Assembly: GCA_029945375.1 (NCBI GenBank)
Contig: CM057061.1
Location: forward strand, 806,001-870,000
Source of the DNA: Agaricus subrufescens
Taxonomy: Eukaryota > Basidiomycota > Agaricomycetes > Agaricales > Agaricaceae
DNA length: 64,000 bases
Direction of reading: 5' to 3'
Position numbers and translations under genes: made by a program. The notes below the pieces were generated by a model that was given only the letters and a program-made list of their open reading frames with translations, was not told the DNA's origin and did no database searches. This document shows positions 22,922 to 34,762 of this stretch, in pieces. Position 1 is the stretch's first letter. Each line of letters begins with the position of its first letter.

Positions 22922-25485
22922 GGGGGAAGGAAAGGAGGCGGCGGCAGAAGCGGCGGAGGAGGCGGAATCTGTGCGGAATGCACGGCTTAACAAATCACCA
23001 ATCCCGGATCTCAACCCTACCCCGGCCCGGCCACCGGCCATCCTCCCGCATTAGGCAGCGTCCTCCTCGCCCCACCGATCCCGCCGAGGTGCCGGCGAGG
23101 CGAGCACTCTTCCCCACGGATGCACTCACGATCTGCCAGCCCAGCGCGGCCAGGACTGACCTCGGACCATGATCCGCCTCTGGTCGATCCCGTGCTGCGC
23201 AAACCCTAGGACCTGGCCAGATCAACACGTTCTCTACAAAATACCTCCAGTCACTGCTTCCGAACTAGCAGAGCTCCTCGCCGCGCACCAGAACGAGTTC
23301 ATAACGGAACAACTGGTCATTAACTCCACCCGACCCTTGGTGACCCTTTGCATGCAAGACCCGTGTTTCCGGGTGGTCCCGTCCGTCTTTGAATACTGGT
23401 CTGTCGGTAAAATGGAAGTTTCGACGGCGGCACATGTTTTTTCGGCCTCCTGACCGTATTCGGGAAAAATGAGGACTTTAGAAAGAACGTTTCGGTATGT
23501 CAACCATCCCGCTCACGTTACAACTCAAAACTTGATGCAGACCTGATATCTTGTGAAATCTCCCACCTCCGGAATACTGAAAATCACTCCTTTTCACTGT
23601 CTATCATCCTATACTAAATCCGACCCACGCCCCACCGTCAAGAGGTGTTAGCACGGTGTCGAAAATATCATCTATATCAGCGCTGGCATCTCTGTTTTTG
23701 GTCGTCCTGCCCGACCCTGTGTATTCCTGTCCTCACTTCTCATGTCGTCCAGTTATTCTTGGGTCTCTCGCACTAATTGACATCTTCCAAGTGGGTCAAT
23801 ACTTACAAAGCGACTGGCTGGCTGAAACTTGGTCCTTAGAGGTCTGAGGGTGCCTGAAAGCCGTCGGCCCACTCCCCCATCTGTGACGGAACTCTATGTT
23901 TCTGGGGTAAGCTTGTATTTTAGTATGTAATGATCGGACCTCCCCGAACCATCATGACATCTGATAAAAGCACAACTGATGTTCCGGACATGTGCATTGT
24001 GCATTCAGTGAAACTTTCGTCAGGTGTTTCATCTTTGTGGACCAAGGGAATCTGAGGCCGAAGCTGGAGGTCTCAAACGTACAACCTTATTTCACATATA
24101 TTAAACCGTTCTCTGCCCTGCTGCTTCTTCAATTCCTAGATGAGTGGCCTGGTGATAAAATCACAAAGATCAACACGCTCCGGGCCTGTCCATGATGTGC
24201 AGATAGCCGACCTGTATAGCATGCTCGAGTCAAGTAGCTATGTTCAAGATCCGAGACTAGTGCATCCGTCATCGACTAACTCCTATTGAGAATTAGTTGT
24301 CATGCATCGGGAAATCAGTCGACCCACCATACTTACGGTGACATCATGCACGGACATTTAATACAAGTGACAGACTCGACGGAATATCGGACCCAACAAG
24401 TTTGCAGCATTCTCCTTGTCAGAGGTCTGCAGTTACGGCCTTCGGAACATGTACAGTCCCATAAGTCTAAATATATGCTCTGGGGCCATGAGATCATCCA
24501 GAAGGTGTCTTGTGGCTCAAGCTCGATTCTGGAAGAGCTCACTAGTTCCACTGGTTGGTGATTCTTGTGCCACAATGTCCACCTTACCTCAAGTTTGGCG
24601 CATCTGGGTATTTTCGACAATCATTGTGGAACGTGGGGGTGCAAGCGTACATATGCGTTGTCCCAAGACGCGCGCATTCAATATGATCAATATGATACAT
24701 TACTTTGTCTTCGGCTCTTTCCAATGCTGATGCCAAGCCTCATGAATCATGTGACCCGTTAAGGAAGAACGGAATCCTAGGATTCATACGGGATTGACGT
24801 CAGCGCCTGATTTAAGCGCTCGATTTACGTTCTTCCAATTCTTCCATGCTGGGAAGAATGGAGCACGGAGCCATCTTACTAGCGTGGCTGAATTGAGGTG
24901 GCAATAGAGTTGCTAAGGGCTATCCTAGCAGGTGCCCTGAACAATTACAGCTTTGGATTGAAGAAGCCGGAGTCCCATTGCACCGCAAGCAGCAGAACAG
25001 ATGAACTGACTAATTTGAGGAACGTGTGATGTCAGGACGTTACGTTCCTCGGTCTCCCCCCCGCCCTTCCTCACCGAGAATTAAGGTATGGAGGCCGTCA
25101 CCGTACCTCCAGGGTCTAGCCGTCCGTCGCCCGGCATTACCTTCATAAGTAGATAAGACCCGAGTCAATCAACCTCTTCTGTACTGATTTATCCGGGCTT
25201 GTCATGTGCATATGACTACGCCAGTTACATTAACATGGGGTAGGCCCTGGTAGTGCTTGAAACCTGTTCTGTTCTTGGTCTCCTGCATATGGCAGAGCCT
25301 TATATAATGTGATCGCAACGAGTCGCTTCACAAGTCCATCAGTTTCATCGGTGTTATTATAATGAGTCAACAAATTGTGCTGCGCCCGCAGCTCTGAAGT
25401 ACCACTACAACCGCCGCTCAACGTTCAACATTCAACATTCTACGCTGCCTTACTTTCCGTTTCCTATCAATTATTTCACTTCTGC
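22922..25485. other. Gene-poor region, 2.5 kb
   Basis: The left end is the GC-rich promoter/leader of the Reg1-like gene. A plus-strand frame of 94 codons at 23169-23453 reads MIRLWSIPCCANPRTWPDQ... and has a plausible amino acid composition, but it has no recognisable relative and no further exon that I could attach. From 23600 to 25400 I see only scattered short frames. The right end is the promoter of the first F-box-like gene. Confidence 0.45.
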
Positions 25486-26526
25486 ATGACTGAACTTTCA
25501 ACGGAGACTTTCCTCCTTTTCAATGACTTCCCCGCGGATGTACAACGACTCATTTTCGAACACGCTTTTAATTCAAGTCCAACCGCAGTGCAGCTCGCAC
25601 TCGTCTCAAGAAAAGTGCACAGATGGTGAGGATCACATACATTGTAGTTATAATAAAATTCAAACTGATCGTTCCTATGAAGGACTGAACCGCTCATCTA
25701 CAAAACCATCGTGACTTCCAGGATATCCCAGGATTCTCGAAAATCACCCGATTTCTATAAGAGTCATATCAAGTTTCTTGTAATCGATGAGATTCGAGAA
25801 AATGGCTTTATCGAAGATCTCCTTTCGGAGTGCCACAACAACCTTGTTGGCCTTGCCTTTTGGCCGATCACTCACAATCGGAAGATGTGGGGTTCCCTTC
25901 TACTCAACGTGCCCTTTCCCAGTTTGAGGAAGCTTTCTATATCCTCTGGGTCCTTCCCTTCCGACTCTGAATGTATCTTCCGCACGGTTATATTCCGAAA
26001 CTTGACCCACCTGGAAATCAGGTTATCTATATCGAGGTCAACAATCGCGGCACAGATTCTAGGTGCACAAGATACCTTGCCGCCCCGGAAGCACTTGTCA
26101 TGGGAGGGTTTGGAATCTCTCGAATATTTGAACCATCTTCATATCGACACTACTATGGCATTCGGCGATGGTGATCATGATAAACTCCAAACAATCGTTT
26201 CCGATATATTACCCCACCTTCCCCCTCGACCAATTTATGTCTCTATCTGCCTTCTATCCAGTCTTCTCAAGCAGGCAGCTCAACTTCAAAATCACCAGCG
26301 TCAATTCTATGATGACCTGATATTTGGAAAAATTGATCCTCGCATTGTGGCCTGTTACGTACCGGGGAAAGACAAGAAGTTCTCCAAAGAAGTACTTTTG
26401 AAGAACGACTTCTCCGAATGTCTACTTCCTCGGCGGCTGGATGACAAGATGTTTAATGCTGGCTCGGCAAATGATTTTTGGGAGGAGGTGGAGAATATGG
26501 TACATCGGCGTAACAAGGAGATTTAG
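25486..26526 (+). CDS. F-box-like protein, tandem paralogue 1
   Basis: Exons 25486-25625 and 25683-26526 encode 327 residues. An F-box-like helix bundle opens the protein (FNDFPADVQRLIFEHAF then ALVSRKVHRW), and the intron splits the final Trp codon (TG/G) before TEPLIYKTIV. The rest has leucine-rich, strand-helix repeat character (SLRKLSISSGS, NLTHLEIRLSI, YLNHLHIDTT) and a C-terminal block GKIDPRIVACYVPGKDKK shared in outline with the neighbours. F-box proteins recruit substrates to SCF ubiquitin ligases through Skp1; here the Skp1-binding role is inferred from the N-terminal pattern only. The ATG at 25486 is close to the F-box, as in fungal relatives. It is the first of three paralogues in a row on the same strand. 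Confidence 0.78.
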
Positions 26527-26650
26527 AGTTGGAGTAGTGGAGTATTTAACTGTGATGTTCGAGTAACTGGGCCGGACTGTATCTTGATCATATTGTCCCC
26601 TCTGAAGACGGATCAATTTTCGTTGTTCGGAACTCACCGCCACAAGCGTG

Positions 26651-27881
26651 ATGTATTCGAAATTGATGCAAAGAAGAACTCAACTTTCACTAACACAATC
26701 ACAGCCCACAGGCTGGCCAATGGCCCTTCCAACGCCTAAATTCGAGCCGAGCAATTTACAGAGCGAACCTCTGCCTCCTGCGACTGACCCAAACCTTGCC
26801 AAACCGGCCAAGAAGAAAAAGAAGAACAAACGCAAAAGAGGACCTACCTCCTTTCCACAATTCAGCAAATTTCCACTGAAAATACAGAGACGCATATGGG
26901 AATGGGCATATCATCTCGGGCTCGTTAATGGACCTGTGCTCGCGCTAGTCTCGCGCCAAGTAAACGAGTGGTGAGCCAGGTCTGTTCCTTTCACCTGCGT
27001 TTCATCACACGACTGTTCGAACGCCTAGGATTGAACCATTAATCTACAACTACATCATTGTTGACCGTTTCGACCGCATTTCTCATCGTCCCGATCGGTT
27101 ATGGAAAACTCTTTCCAACAGTACAAAGACCCACGAATTCTTTAAACGTCATGTCAAAGGAATATTGGTCAACGGTAACGTCGACCCCGTCATGACGGAC
27201 CTTCTTGCGATCTGTTCCGACATCAACAGTTTTGCGTGTTATGCTCAAGGAGCGTTACCAGAGACGATTCTCGAAAAGCTCGCATCCATCCTTTCTACAG
27301 TAGAGTTCCCTCGACTTCGACATCTCTCACTATCTGGTCTTGGATTGGATGAATCTGATATCCAGCGGCAATTCTTTCAGAATCTTACACATTTGGCTGT
27401 GGACGTTGGCGACAATTATGGCACATTCCCTTGGTTTCCATTAAAATCCCATCGACACCTCACTCACATTCTTGTCGACGTGCAACTGGAGCTACGTAAA
27501 GAGGCTCCGGAGCATTTCAAAACTACGGTTCTTGACATTCTATCCAACGCACCTGCGACCTTGCGGTGCCTTGTCATCATGATAGATTGGGATACACTGT
27601 ACGAAAGCTCTTTGCAACAAAAATGCGATCGTACACTTTTCTCAGAAGTAATCGACGGGAAAGTGGATTCGAGGGTAGTGGTGGCGGGATATACAGGGGA
27701 CAAGGAGGAGATCGACGTGACGGTGGTTGGGGAACATCCTGTTCAATTTTTGCAGTACGTAGGTAATGTCGCTCTCATACCCGATTATGCTGTTCCCTGG
27801 GTCTGTCCTCCGGACGGCAACCAAAAGGATGTTTGGGAGCGGGCGGAAGATGTTCTCCAACGACGCCAAGCGAATGCGTAG
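26651..27881 (+). CDS. F-box-like protein, tandem paralogue 2
   Basis: Exons 26651-26970 and 27029-27881 give 390 residues. A basic, disordered N-terminus with a Lys run (AKKKKKNKRKRG), a possible nuclear localisation signal, precedes the F-box-like bundle (FSKFPLKIQRRIWEWAYHL ... LALVSRQVNEW). The intron again splits the Trp codon before IEPLIYNYII. Leucine-rich segments follow (RLRHLSLSGLGL, NLTHLAVDVG, HLTHILVDVQ), then GKVDSRVVVAGYTGDKEE, equivalent to GKIDPRIV in paralogue 1. The start is uncertain: in-frame ATGs at 26651, 26666 and 26720 all precede the Lys-rich segment, and the upstream gene ends only 125 bp before the first. Ends WERAEDVLQRRQANA. Confidence 0.75.
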
Positions 27882-28259
27882 TAGCGTTGTATGTATTTAA
27901 CTTTAACTTGCGCTTGCTTAACCGCCAGCTACTGAACTTGGCCGGAACCTTGTCGAGATTGTATTCCGACGCCCCAGGTGTTACCGTATCCTAATACATG
28001 CAAGTTCTATGAATAGAGTTTGACGCTGACTGGATCAGTAACTTTGCTACGTACAGGGTACGTATTGCAGAATATAGGGTGCCATACCTGGAAGTTAGTA
28101 TATTGCTTCGCACGGTTCACGTTTAAATACGTGCTTGAACGAAGTGTGCAGACGTACTCGGTCTACCTGTTGCGAACTCCGTCAATTAGCTTGAGCAATT
28201 AATGTGAGTCGGCTTTCTTAAGCACCCATAATAGAGTCGGTGATAATCTCTGTTTTCAG
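27882..28259. other. Intergenic region between F-box-like paralogues 2 and 3
   Basis: Contains the 3' flank of paralogue 2 and the promoter of paralogue 3. No gene or repeat seen. Confidence 0.5.
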
Positions 28260-29872
28260 ATGGCCGATGGACAACAAAAGCTTCTAGGTGGTAGCAATAC
28301 CCTAGCCTCTAGGCTGGACGGATCCGGCCCCTCACAGCAGAACAGCGGAAATTCTGCGAAGCACGATGGTGCTAAAGTGTTGACAGAGGAAGAGAGGGCG
28401 AAAAGAACAGAAAAAAATAGACGTAAACGACAGCGTAGGCAGCTCAAGAAGCTTGAACGTGCAGCAGCAGAGAAGGGAACTCCTCAAGCTCCTCTTCTGG
28501 GAGGGGGTGGGGGGACGGCTGGCGGTGACCAGCTTACAACTGTGCCAGCGGTTTCGGGTTCTTCTCGAAAACCAGTGGCGCCTCCGGGCCACCTGCCAAA
28601 GCGGCCCCAGAACCAAACCCAAAACCCCAAGCCAGTTCCGAGCCAACCGCCAAAACAATCTAGAAACCAAACTCAGAATAAACGCCTCAACCTTGGTCGC
28701 GCGCCCACTACCACATCAAAGCCTGCCGTAGTGCCTCGTCCACCTGCTGGATTTCCTAGATTCAACGATATCCCAAATGAAATTCAAAGACACATATTCG
28801 AAATAGCTTATCGTCTCAGCGAGGAGGAATTTTCGGATCAAGTTGATTGGCCATGCATCTCGCGCAAAGTCAAGGAATGGTAAGTCTCTCTATCATGATC
28901 CGGTCCCCACATTGCATTGACGCGTTTGATCCGGCCTTTCTTCGACGCGACAGGATTGAACCTCTGATCTACGAGAGCATCGTTCTGCCTCACGACTTCC
29001 AATACAACGGTGATTGGAGACGCCTGCAGCTTTATGAACAAACGTTTAGATCAAGGCCAGAGTCTTTCTACAAGCAGAACGTCAAACGAATTTTTACCAA
29101 TAACAGTATTCGCGCCGGCAGTAGTGATTTTGAACTCGAGCTCCTGTCTCTTTGTGACAATCTCACAAGCCTTGAGTGCTGGTCCAACTCACGAGAAGAG
29201 TTACAGACCATCCTTAGGACTAAGCCGTGGCCGAAACTCGAAACTCTCAGCATTGATCTCGATTTGCTGCCCCAGGATAAAAACACATTCAATCTTCCTC
29301 TGTTCCAGAATATCACCTACCTCGACTTTTGCACTCAAAAGTCTCAATTACCGTCATGGAAGAGTCTCAAGTCACTTCAAAAACTTACTCACATCCGTGT
29401 ATACATGTTGGTCGAGACCCAAAGGGAGGATTTTCGCGACGCGATGGATCAGACGTACGCAGTTGCTTCCGAAGCGCGGAAGTGTTTCCCCCCAAACTTG
29501 AAGTATTTCGTTATATTGGTGCCATTTGACATCTTGTACAAGATTGCCAGTCTTGAACGAAAGAATGCCAAGGATAAACAAAGATGGGAGCGTATGGAAA
29601 GTATCCGGGTTGGGAAGTTTGATCCGCGTATCATACTAGGCTGCTCCGGTGATTGGGATAGTTGGCTTGATGGTGGTGATCTATCTGATGTTGAGGAAGA
29701 TCAGATAGATCGGGTGACACAGTACGCTCAATTGATGGCGATTGTGACTTACCAACGATGGCCTCGAGATCATTTGTCTCGTGCATCCGACGAAGAGCCT
29801 ATAGACACCTGGAAAGAGGTTGAGGAGAAAGATCAGAGGCGGATGAACCTCTTGAACTCGAAGAAAGAGTGA
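28260..29872 (+). CDS. F-box-like protein, tandem paralogue 3
   Basis: Exons 28260-28879 and 28954-29872 give 512 residues. The N-terminus of about 160 residues is disordered and basic, with KRTEKNRRKRQRRQLKKLER and Pro/Gln/Asn-rich stretches (PKRPQNQTQNPKP). The F-box-like bundle follows (FNDIPNEIQRHIFEIAYRL ... PCISRKVKEW), with the family's Trp-splitting intron before IEPLIYESIV. The C-terminal region has leucine-rich segments (KLETLSIDLDLL, NITYLDFCTQ, LTHIRVYML) and GKFDPRIILGCSGDWDSW, matching the DPRI block of the others. The longer basic N-terminus distinguishes it from paralogue 1. Substrate recognition for SCF ligase is inferred from family architecture. Confidence 0.77.
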
Positions 29873-30594
29873 TTTCCTCCCCTGCGTGGAATAATTTATC
29901 TTCTTCATTCACGTGGCGGTTGTGAACCTCGCTGAAGATATATGTCACCGCACTTACAATTTGCTTACTGTAGAAATCTTTGATGATACTATTTTGCACA
30001 CAATTACGCGTCCGTATTGAGCTGTCAGCGCACATTCTGTAATACTATGCTGGGTAAAGTGAGGTAGATTGTTCGTTTCCTGAATCAAAAAGCGAGATAC
30101 CCAGATGGGGCAACAGCTTGAACTTAAACGAAGACTCAAGGATAGAGCTTGCATTCAACTCCAAAGATCATTTCTCCCACTGCAGATCCATGCGGCGAAG
30201 CTCGCCACACTAGAACGGGAAGCCGTCTAGGACCAATAGGGATGGAACTTGTGGAAGCTATTTGAGGACAGTGCAATCAATAGCGTAACTGAACACACCG
30301 ATTATACCCTCCCAAAGTGGTCGCGAGATCATGTATCTGGTCTGCTTGAAGATGGACCAGATGTAGAGCGAGACATTGGGGAATGATATCCGAGGCGGAA
30401 GGAGTGATTTCTCTTCTGAATCCTTAAAAATGTGGAAAATCCACAGATTTGCTAATAGAAATCTCAAATGTTGGGAGTGTCGCTATTTGTTCACCACTTT
30501 CGTCTCCGAAATTTTTGGAATTTTGGCAATCCCCTGAAAAGGATCGAGGAAGACAAGTTCATTAATATAGACTAGAGACAAATGTAGGCCGAGG
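29873..30594. other. Intergenic region containing a decayed F-box-like copy
   Basis: Between F-box-like paralogue 3 and RPF1 (convergent). The part at about 30170-30410 resembles the 3' end of paralogue 3 with stops and shifts; the rest shows nothing supportable. Confidence 0.45.
30170..30410 (+). pseudogene. Fragment of an F-box-like gene (3' portion), degenerate
   Basis: Translation in pieces gives AAKLATLEREA, similar to YKIASLERKNA of paralogue 3, and further on TLPKWSRDHVSGLLEDGP, similar to TYQRWPRDHLSRASDEEP. It ends with a GAGTGATTTC segment that also closes paralogue 3. Stop codons and length differences separate the pieces, so no functional frame remains. The order matches the intact gene, which argues for a truncated duplicate rather than chance. 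Confidence 0.45.
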
Positions 30595-31981
30595 TCACAA
30601 GAAAAACGTTCGGCGTGTAGTTTCGAGTTCCGGCTGTCGGTAACGGGGCTGAATATCGAATGTAGTTGGAATTAAGGGGGTAGCGCACCTTCCATTGCCA
30701 TATGTATTCGTCTTGCTTTGGCGGCACAATATTGAGAGGTCGTGGCAAGGCAGTGGAAGATTCGCCCTCATCTTCTTCCATATCATTAGTCTGTGCATCT
30801 TGTTGCTTTTGTTGTACTTCGACAGACGCCTCAAATGGATCGTCGTCGGTATCAAAGGTTAAGGGTTTGGCGTCTTCGCCAAAATTTTGGACAGCAGGTA
30901 TGTTTTTCTTCAGCCATCTGAGCTTCAGCGTAAATCGGGGGCCAATCTCTTGCAGGGCAACTTTTTCCGTAGATCGGAATGCATATCTAGAGTAAAGTCA
31001 GGATCCAACGACATATTACAACCTAGCAGGGTTTGTACCTGTGTCTTCGGAAAAAGAGGAAATCACGTTGGTTATGTAGTGTGACCACTTGTCTGCCTTG
31101 AAATTCAGGAACAGGTGGGAAGGTCGTCTGGAACATCCGGCCGATACCGTGACCCAAGCGGGTAGTAAAGCCATTCAAGATGAGCTCGGGATCATGAGGT
31201 GTAGCTCTCGCATGCCCCTATGTAGCGAGAGGTCAGCCAGTTTTTGATTTGTTTGGAGACCAATACTGACGTATATCTGTTTCGTCAACTCAACAGAGGT
31301 CAGTTTGAAGTATGCTGTCGGTCCGTAAGGAAGATACACAAGAGTTATAGCGTCTGAGGCACTCAGTTAGCAACGTAATAAAATGCAAGAGGGTCGAAGA
31401 GCGTACTAGGCTTCTTGTGATCTTCGTTGACTACACACAAATGTTTGTAGCCTCGGTTTGCTGTCCAAGCTGCTATCCATCCAATCTCGAAGCCTTTTCC
31501 TTTTTTTCTCCGAATGAATTCTGCTCCAGGAAATACGCCGACCAGCTCATCACAAAAATCATACGTCGCCTTGGAAGCTTTTGGTGATGTGGTTATGAGG
31601 ATTTTGGGTGGTAATGTCGGGTCATCGGTTGTGAAGTAGGAAGCAAAAGGATCTGTCCCGATGTCTACCGCAATTTCATCTTGCGTTGAACCATCGCCTG
31701 AATTGTGAGTGATGATGGAGGGGTCGAACTCACGAGTGTTATCGAGTGTTTTCGGCACATGGTCTACCAAACGTCTCTTGAATTCAGTTTGAGTACTGGT
31801 CCCCGACGAGTTCTGCAAGCCGACACACCTTTTTCTGTGCAGGATCATTAGCCTCGAGCTTGGCCTGCGCGAGACGCTTCTGTAGCTTGGCCTGTGTTTT
31901 GGCCTTTTTTCCCTTCCTAAAAACGTCCTGCCGTTTGATTTTGTTCCTGATACTCGATGGCTCGAAGCGTCCTGTAGGCAT
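30595..31981 (-). CDS. rpf1: Ribosome production factor 1 (Brix domain)
   Basis: The N-terminus [20 protein letters not shown] is the RPF1 signature (NKxKRxxVF) and is followed by a Lys/Ala helix. The Brix domain begins at [20 protein letters not shown] and continues through [65 protein letters not shown] and [20 protein letters not shown], ending [17 protein letters not shown]. The last 13-codon exon (30595-30633), reached over intron 30634-30688, restores the family C-terminus [15 protein letters not shown]1 acts in the nucleolus in pre-60S assembly and 27S pre-rRNA processing. An acidic linker ([10 protein letters not shown]) precedes the terminal motif. Its start lies 140 bp from the divergent Ytp1-like gene. 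Confidence 0.93.
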
Positions 31982-32121
31982 GGTCAATATCAATCCGTTC
32001 AAATTGCAGGTTACCTATTGGGGAGAGCGAATCACGTGCAGAACATCCCAGAAATTAGAAATTAGAAATTGGATCATATCGCAGTGTACCAACCGCCGCC
32101 CCCTCTCTCACCCTCTTTAAC

Positions 32122-34202
32122 ATGCGCCCAGGCCTGGTGGCAGTGGTCTTGAGCCTCGCGACAGTGCTGGTTATAGCTCATAAGCACCACGACGAGCTCA
32201 CAGAAGAAGAGGCGAATGCGCCCGTCGATGCAATCTTGTGGATCCACATGTTCCTGCAGGCATCTGTCTGGGGAATCCTCTTTCCCATCGGAATGGTGCT
32301 TGGCATAACGCGTAGTCGCTGGCACGTTCCACTACAGGTACATTCATCGTTATTCATTCCTTATTCCTTACTGACAAGTAATTAGTCGACTGGATTTGCT
32401 CTTACAACTGCTGGTTACTTCCTGGGACACGCTCACAAGGGCCGACAGTTTCTTCGCTCAGTCCATGGAAAATTCGGGTCCATTCTGTTCATTCCAATCA
32501 TAGCCCAGCTGTTTATTGGTATTTATCTCAAGCTTCATATCAACGAAAAAACTATAAGACCCTACGTCGTTATTGCCCATGGAATTCTTGGGAAAGCATA
32601 CCCTATCCTTGGGTGGGTACAAATGCTGTTTGGCGCCATCGCATTCCGTGGATACTGTAGGGGTGGACATCTCGGTGAGATAATGGCCTATCTACCGCAC
32701 GTATTGTTGAAGCTTATTACTCGTATAATCCAGGTCAATGCTTAGCGCACTACATCATGGGCAGTGGCTTCATTGCATATGCTGTTATTATGTCCATTAT
32801 CCTGCTTGTTGGGGAAGCGTGGGTTCGCCGGTCTGGAAGGAGCCCAGAGTTTTGGGATTCATGGTGGGTACTATTTCCTTAATTTCGACTGCGACTGATT
32901 CACCCGTCCCAGGATTATTACGCTTTGGGTAAGCCTTTAGTGTAGTCTCGCCCATGATTTATATGGTTAAAGCTTTGCGTTCTCATAGGGTATTGGTACG
33001 AAATATCCGAACATCCGAACATCCGGATGACGAATGCTAATTGCCTGTTCATATTAGTAAACACCTTTACCGAACACCATGGTGGCGCATGGTCGGTCAA
33101 AGACATGCAGCACACGTAAGCTCTGCCTCACTCACTCTAGATGCTGATCTGATTATTTACCAAGGATTCTGGGTGTTTTGTGTAAATTTTGAATATCTAC
33201 TGCATGGCACATAAAATCCGACTGATGGGTATTTTGACAGGGTGGTGCGGCGGCATCCTTGGCATCTGGTTGTCACGAAATGGCCAGGTAAGCCCACGCA
33301 ATGGGTTGGAATTCTTATTTTGTTTCTGAGATGCAGAATAGCGAAATGTGGTCCCAGGTTTGATGTGAGGCTACAGCTATATTGATCAAGCACAACTTCT
33401 GAATGTGATATCATATATTCTAGTATCATCCTGACCGGATGGGCTATGTCGGATCACGCCCAAGCCCTCGCTATCTCTACCAAGGTTTGTCTCCGCTTTT
33501 CAATTTTTTTATTCGACTTATAGGGTTGTTCGACCAGGTACACGCAATGTTTGGGCGGACGCTGATGCTGGCGGGATTGACCCGCATAATCGAAATTTGC
33601 TACTTCTCTCCAACTTTAGCATCCAACGATGTAGATGACGATAGTCACAGTGATCGCACTGTTGGCGGAAGTCTACACATGTCAAGAGAGAATGGGAACA
33701 TTAGTGCTGGTTTCAAAGCGTTCAGACATTTACCACCTTTTGTGAGTGCCCGTCTCGTATTTAGCGGACCTAGCTCATAGGGCTTTCCCACAGCTTTTGG
33801 TCTCTTCGGGGTAAGCTCCAGTACTAGCCACTAGTTTCAGAATAGATCGTGATTGCATTTTTATAGGTTAATCTTCATGTCGGCAACAGACGAAGAACTG
33901 CAATTTGTCCACGACAATGGAATGGATCATGTCACGTATATTCTGATCATGTTCAGGTATGTTGGCACTCATTATGTCAACCTCCGGTTCCTCATGGTTC
34001 GTATTACAGTTTGGCTTTCTTCTTGTATACGTTTATCGTCTACCTCATCCATCTCTATACGACTTCGGGGCGTAACGCACCCACTGCACCCACTAAGAAC
34101 GAAGACCTACCCAGGAGGGTATGGTATGAACGTGTACCTTTGGCCGAGGAGCGAACCCCTACTTCAAGTATACCGCTACACGTCATTGGAGAGGATGACT
34201 AG
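32122..34202 (+). CDS. Ytp1-like integral membrane protein (DUF2427 plus Ytp1 domain)
   Basis: Begins with a signal peptide-like [20 protein letters not shown], a short His-rich segment ([11 protein letters not shown]), then a DUF2427-type membrane half ([77 protein letters not shown]). The Ytp1 half follows ([97 protein letters not shown]) and a short cytosolic tail ends at 34202. About ten introns of 45-60 nt divide it. The conserved His residues in the first half recall cytochrome b561-type haem helices, but haem binding is not established. The cellular role of Ytp1 proteins is poorly known; proton pump-like similarity has been noted in yeast. Confidence 0.85.
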
Positions 34203-34762
34203 GAATTGTTGATCATTATGGGGCTCAGGTTTCTTGAGATGTATTGACTGGGTGTAGGATATCAACCGTTTATAATTGTGTGTCAAGAACATGCGGGGGT
34301 GGTGGTTCATTTTTGTGTGTGTTCCATTTATCGTGCTCTCGCCGAATCGTGAATATGTCGCGTTTCTCTTGAATTTTATTCCATAGAACTATTCAGTCAA
34401 TAAAAGTAGTGCGTCTGGATTGCGTTGTTCTTTCCATGTTTGATAACAGGGTCACCTTAAAATTAGACATTTGCTGTTTGAAAGTTGGTGGTAGCATTTT
34501 TTTTCAAAGTATATGCACTCGTACAGTAACATCGATAACCCTGTTTCTCGTATGTAATGGTTATACACTTAAACGGATCTACCGTTTCAAAGAAAAAGTT
34601 CTTGGGGGTATCTTTCACAACGAATCTCAACAAGTATAAAAACAAAAAGAAAACAAAGAAAAGAAAAAAAAAAGAAAGAAAAAAACTAATGAAAGTTTAA
34701 TACAGTAAATAGAGTGTCAATAGCAGATTGATCGATAATGACGATCAGGGGGGGAGGGACGA
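34203..34762. other. Convergent 3' flanks
   Basis: Lies between the ends of the Ytp1-like gene and the coiled-coil orphan. A strongly A-rich tract (about 34635-34690) is likely 3'-end sequence. No gene seen. Confidence 0.5.

Noticed and set aside
23169..23453. 94-codon frame divergent from the Reg1-like gene
   Set aside because: Plausible composition but no relative recognised and no further exons; left as part of the intergenic note.
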